Source of the DNA: an uncultured Variovorax sp.
Lineage (GTDB): Bacteria; Pseudomonadota; Gammaproteobacteria; Burkholderiales; Burkholderiaceae
Length of the DNA stretch: 34,264 bases
Direction of reading: 5' to 3'
NCBI GenBank assembly: GCA_946478645.1
Contig: CAMLCW010000007.1
Span: forward strand, 1-34,264
The notes below the pieces were generated by a model, which had not been told where the DNA came from, made no database searches, and saw nothing but the letters and a program-made list of their open reading frames with translations. Shown here piece after piece: positions 33,920 through 34,264 of the stretch (position 1 is its first letter; each line of letters starts with the position of its first letter). A program made the translations under genes and the position numbers.

Positions 33920-34264
33920 GGAAAGGCTTTTCGTTTTGAATCGACGCGACTTTATCGTGACCGCCGGCGCCGTCGGCAGCGCAGGGACTTGGACCCTGGC
34001 GCAGGCCCAGCCCGCGCGCACCTCTGGCGGGCGCAAGCCGGTGATCCTGGTGCTGGGCGACTCGCTGAGCGCCGAGTACGGCCTCAAGCGCGGCGAAGGC
34101 TGGGTGCCGCTGCTCGAGAAGCGGCTGGCCGAGCAGAAGATCGCGGCCACCGTGGTCAACGCGAGCATCAGCGGCGACACCACCTCGGGCGGACGCGCCC
34201 GCTTTGCGCCACTGCTGGCGCAGCACAAGCCAACGCACGTGGTGCTCGAGCTCGGCGCCAACGA
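33918..34264 (+). CDS. Arylesterase / SGNH hydrolase (TesA-like), partial
   Basis: The first 115 codons of a gene that runs off the window. The N-terminus is [20 protein letters not shown], a twin-arginine-like signal (Arg9-Arg10) with cleavage likely after AQAQ, so the enzyme should be periplasmic. SGNH block I is VLGDSLSAEYG, whose Ser is the nucleophile; block II Gly lies in SISGDTTSGG; block III begins at VLELGAN, where the window ends. Family members are lysophospholipase/thioesterase/arylesterases. GGGGG lies seven bases before the ATG. The gene start overlaps the divergent ABC ATPase start by two bases. Confidence 0.9.
   Translation, partial: MERLFVLNRRDFIVTAGAVGSAGTWTLAQAQPARTSGGRKPVILVLGDSLSAEYGLKRGEGWVPLLEKRLAEQKIAATVVNASISGDTTSGGRARFAPLLAQHKPTHVVLELGAN

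Overview
The window is very G+C-rich, tightly packed chromosomal DNA. Gene content and protein style point to a beta-proteobacterium of the Comamonadaceae, most like Variovorax. The pointers are a Bug-type tctCBA transporter, an OlsB/PPK1 pair, a fused cyclic-nucleotide-binding/thioredoxin-reductase-like protein, a PhoX-type phosphatase, split chromate transporters, a DUF3734-type patatin and many CoA-dependent enzymes. The genus is inferred from this, not proven. There is no prophage, IS element, CRISPR array or rRNA. No gene-free stretch exceeds about 250 bases; the longest (7548-7788) is the palindrome-rich leader of a polysaccharide gene pair.

Region by region: 78-4656 is on the minus strand and holds a lipoprotein, sixA, ppk1 and olsB. 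ppk1 is preceded by three direct repeats of GTCACG spaced exactly 11 bp, a convincing Pho-box array; a weaker 11-bp CTGT repeat precedes olsB. Divergent from olsB is a CNB/glutaredoxin-like/TrxR-like flavoprotein (4801-6489), then a YghU/YfcG-type GST, tRNA-Pro(UGG) and tRNA-Arg(UCU). A Wzy-like membrane protein and an acyltransferase-3 follow, translationally coupled (7789-10028), then a small membrane protein and a DSD1-type PLP enzyme. A minus-strand block (11674-12955) has an orphan 103-residue protein behind a CRP-like site and a crotonase. 13052-16271 carries a PhoX-type phosphatase, a DUF488 protein and a short type III CoA-transferase.

16279-20781 (minus) has a secreted unknown, an EamA exporter and a YgiQ radical SAM protein. 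A MarR-GNAT fusion (20935-21894) runs into tctA of a tctC-tctB-tctA operon (minus). Next come a patatin-like phospholipase and a CHRD lipoprotein (minus), a DUF924 protein (plus), a YihY/BrkB membrane protein (minus), a pair of half-size chromate transporters, an aldo/keto reductase and a 56-residue membrane protein (plus).

The last block, 30868-33919 (minus), is a closely spaced run: an ABC ATPase of the YbbA type, a tail-anchored protein with two L7/L12-C-terminal-like repeats, a membrane-split unknown with an acidic DVD motif and an RTPSG motif, and rlmB. A TesA-like SGNH esterase diverges from the ATPase with overlapping start codons and runs off the window.

Themes: phosphate metabolism (olsB, ppk1, PhoX) recurs. 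The least described part is the L7/L12-like plus membrane-split pair between the ABC ATPase and rlmB.
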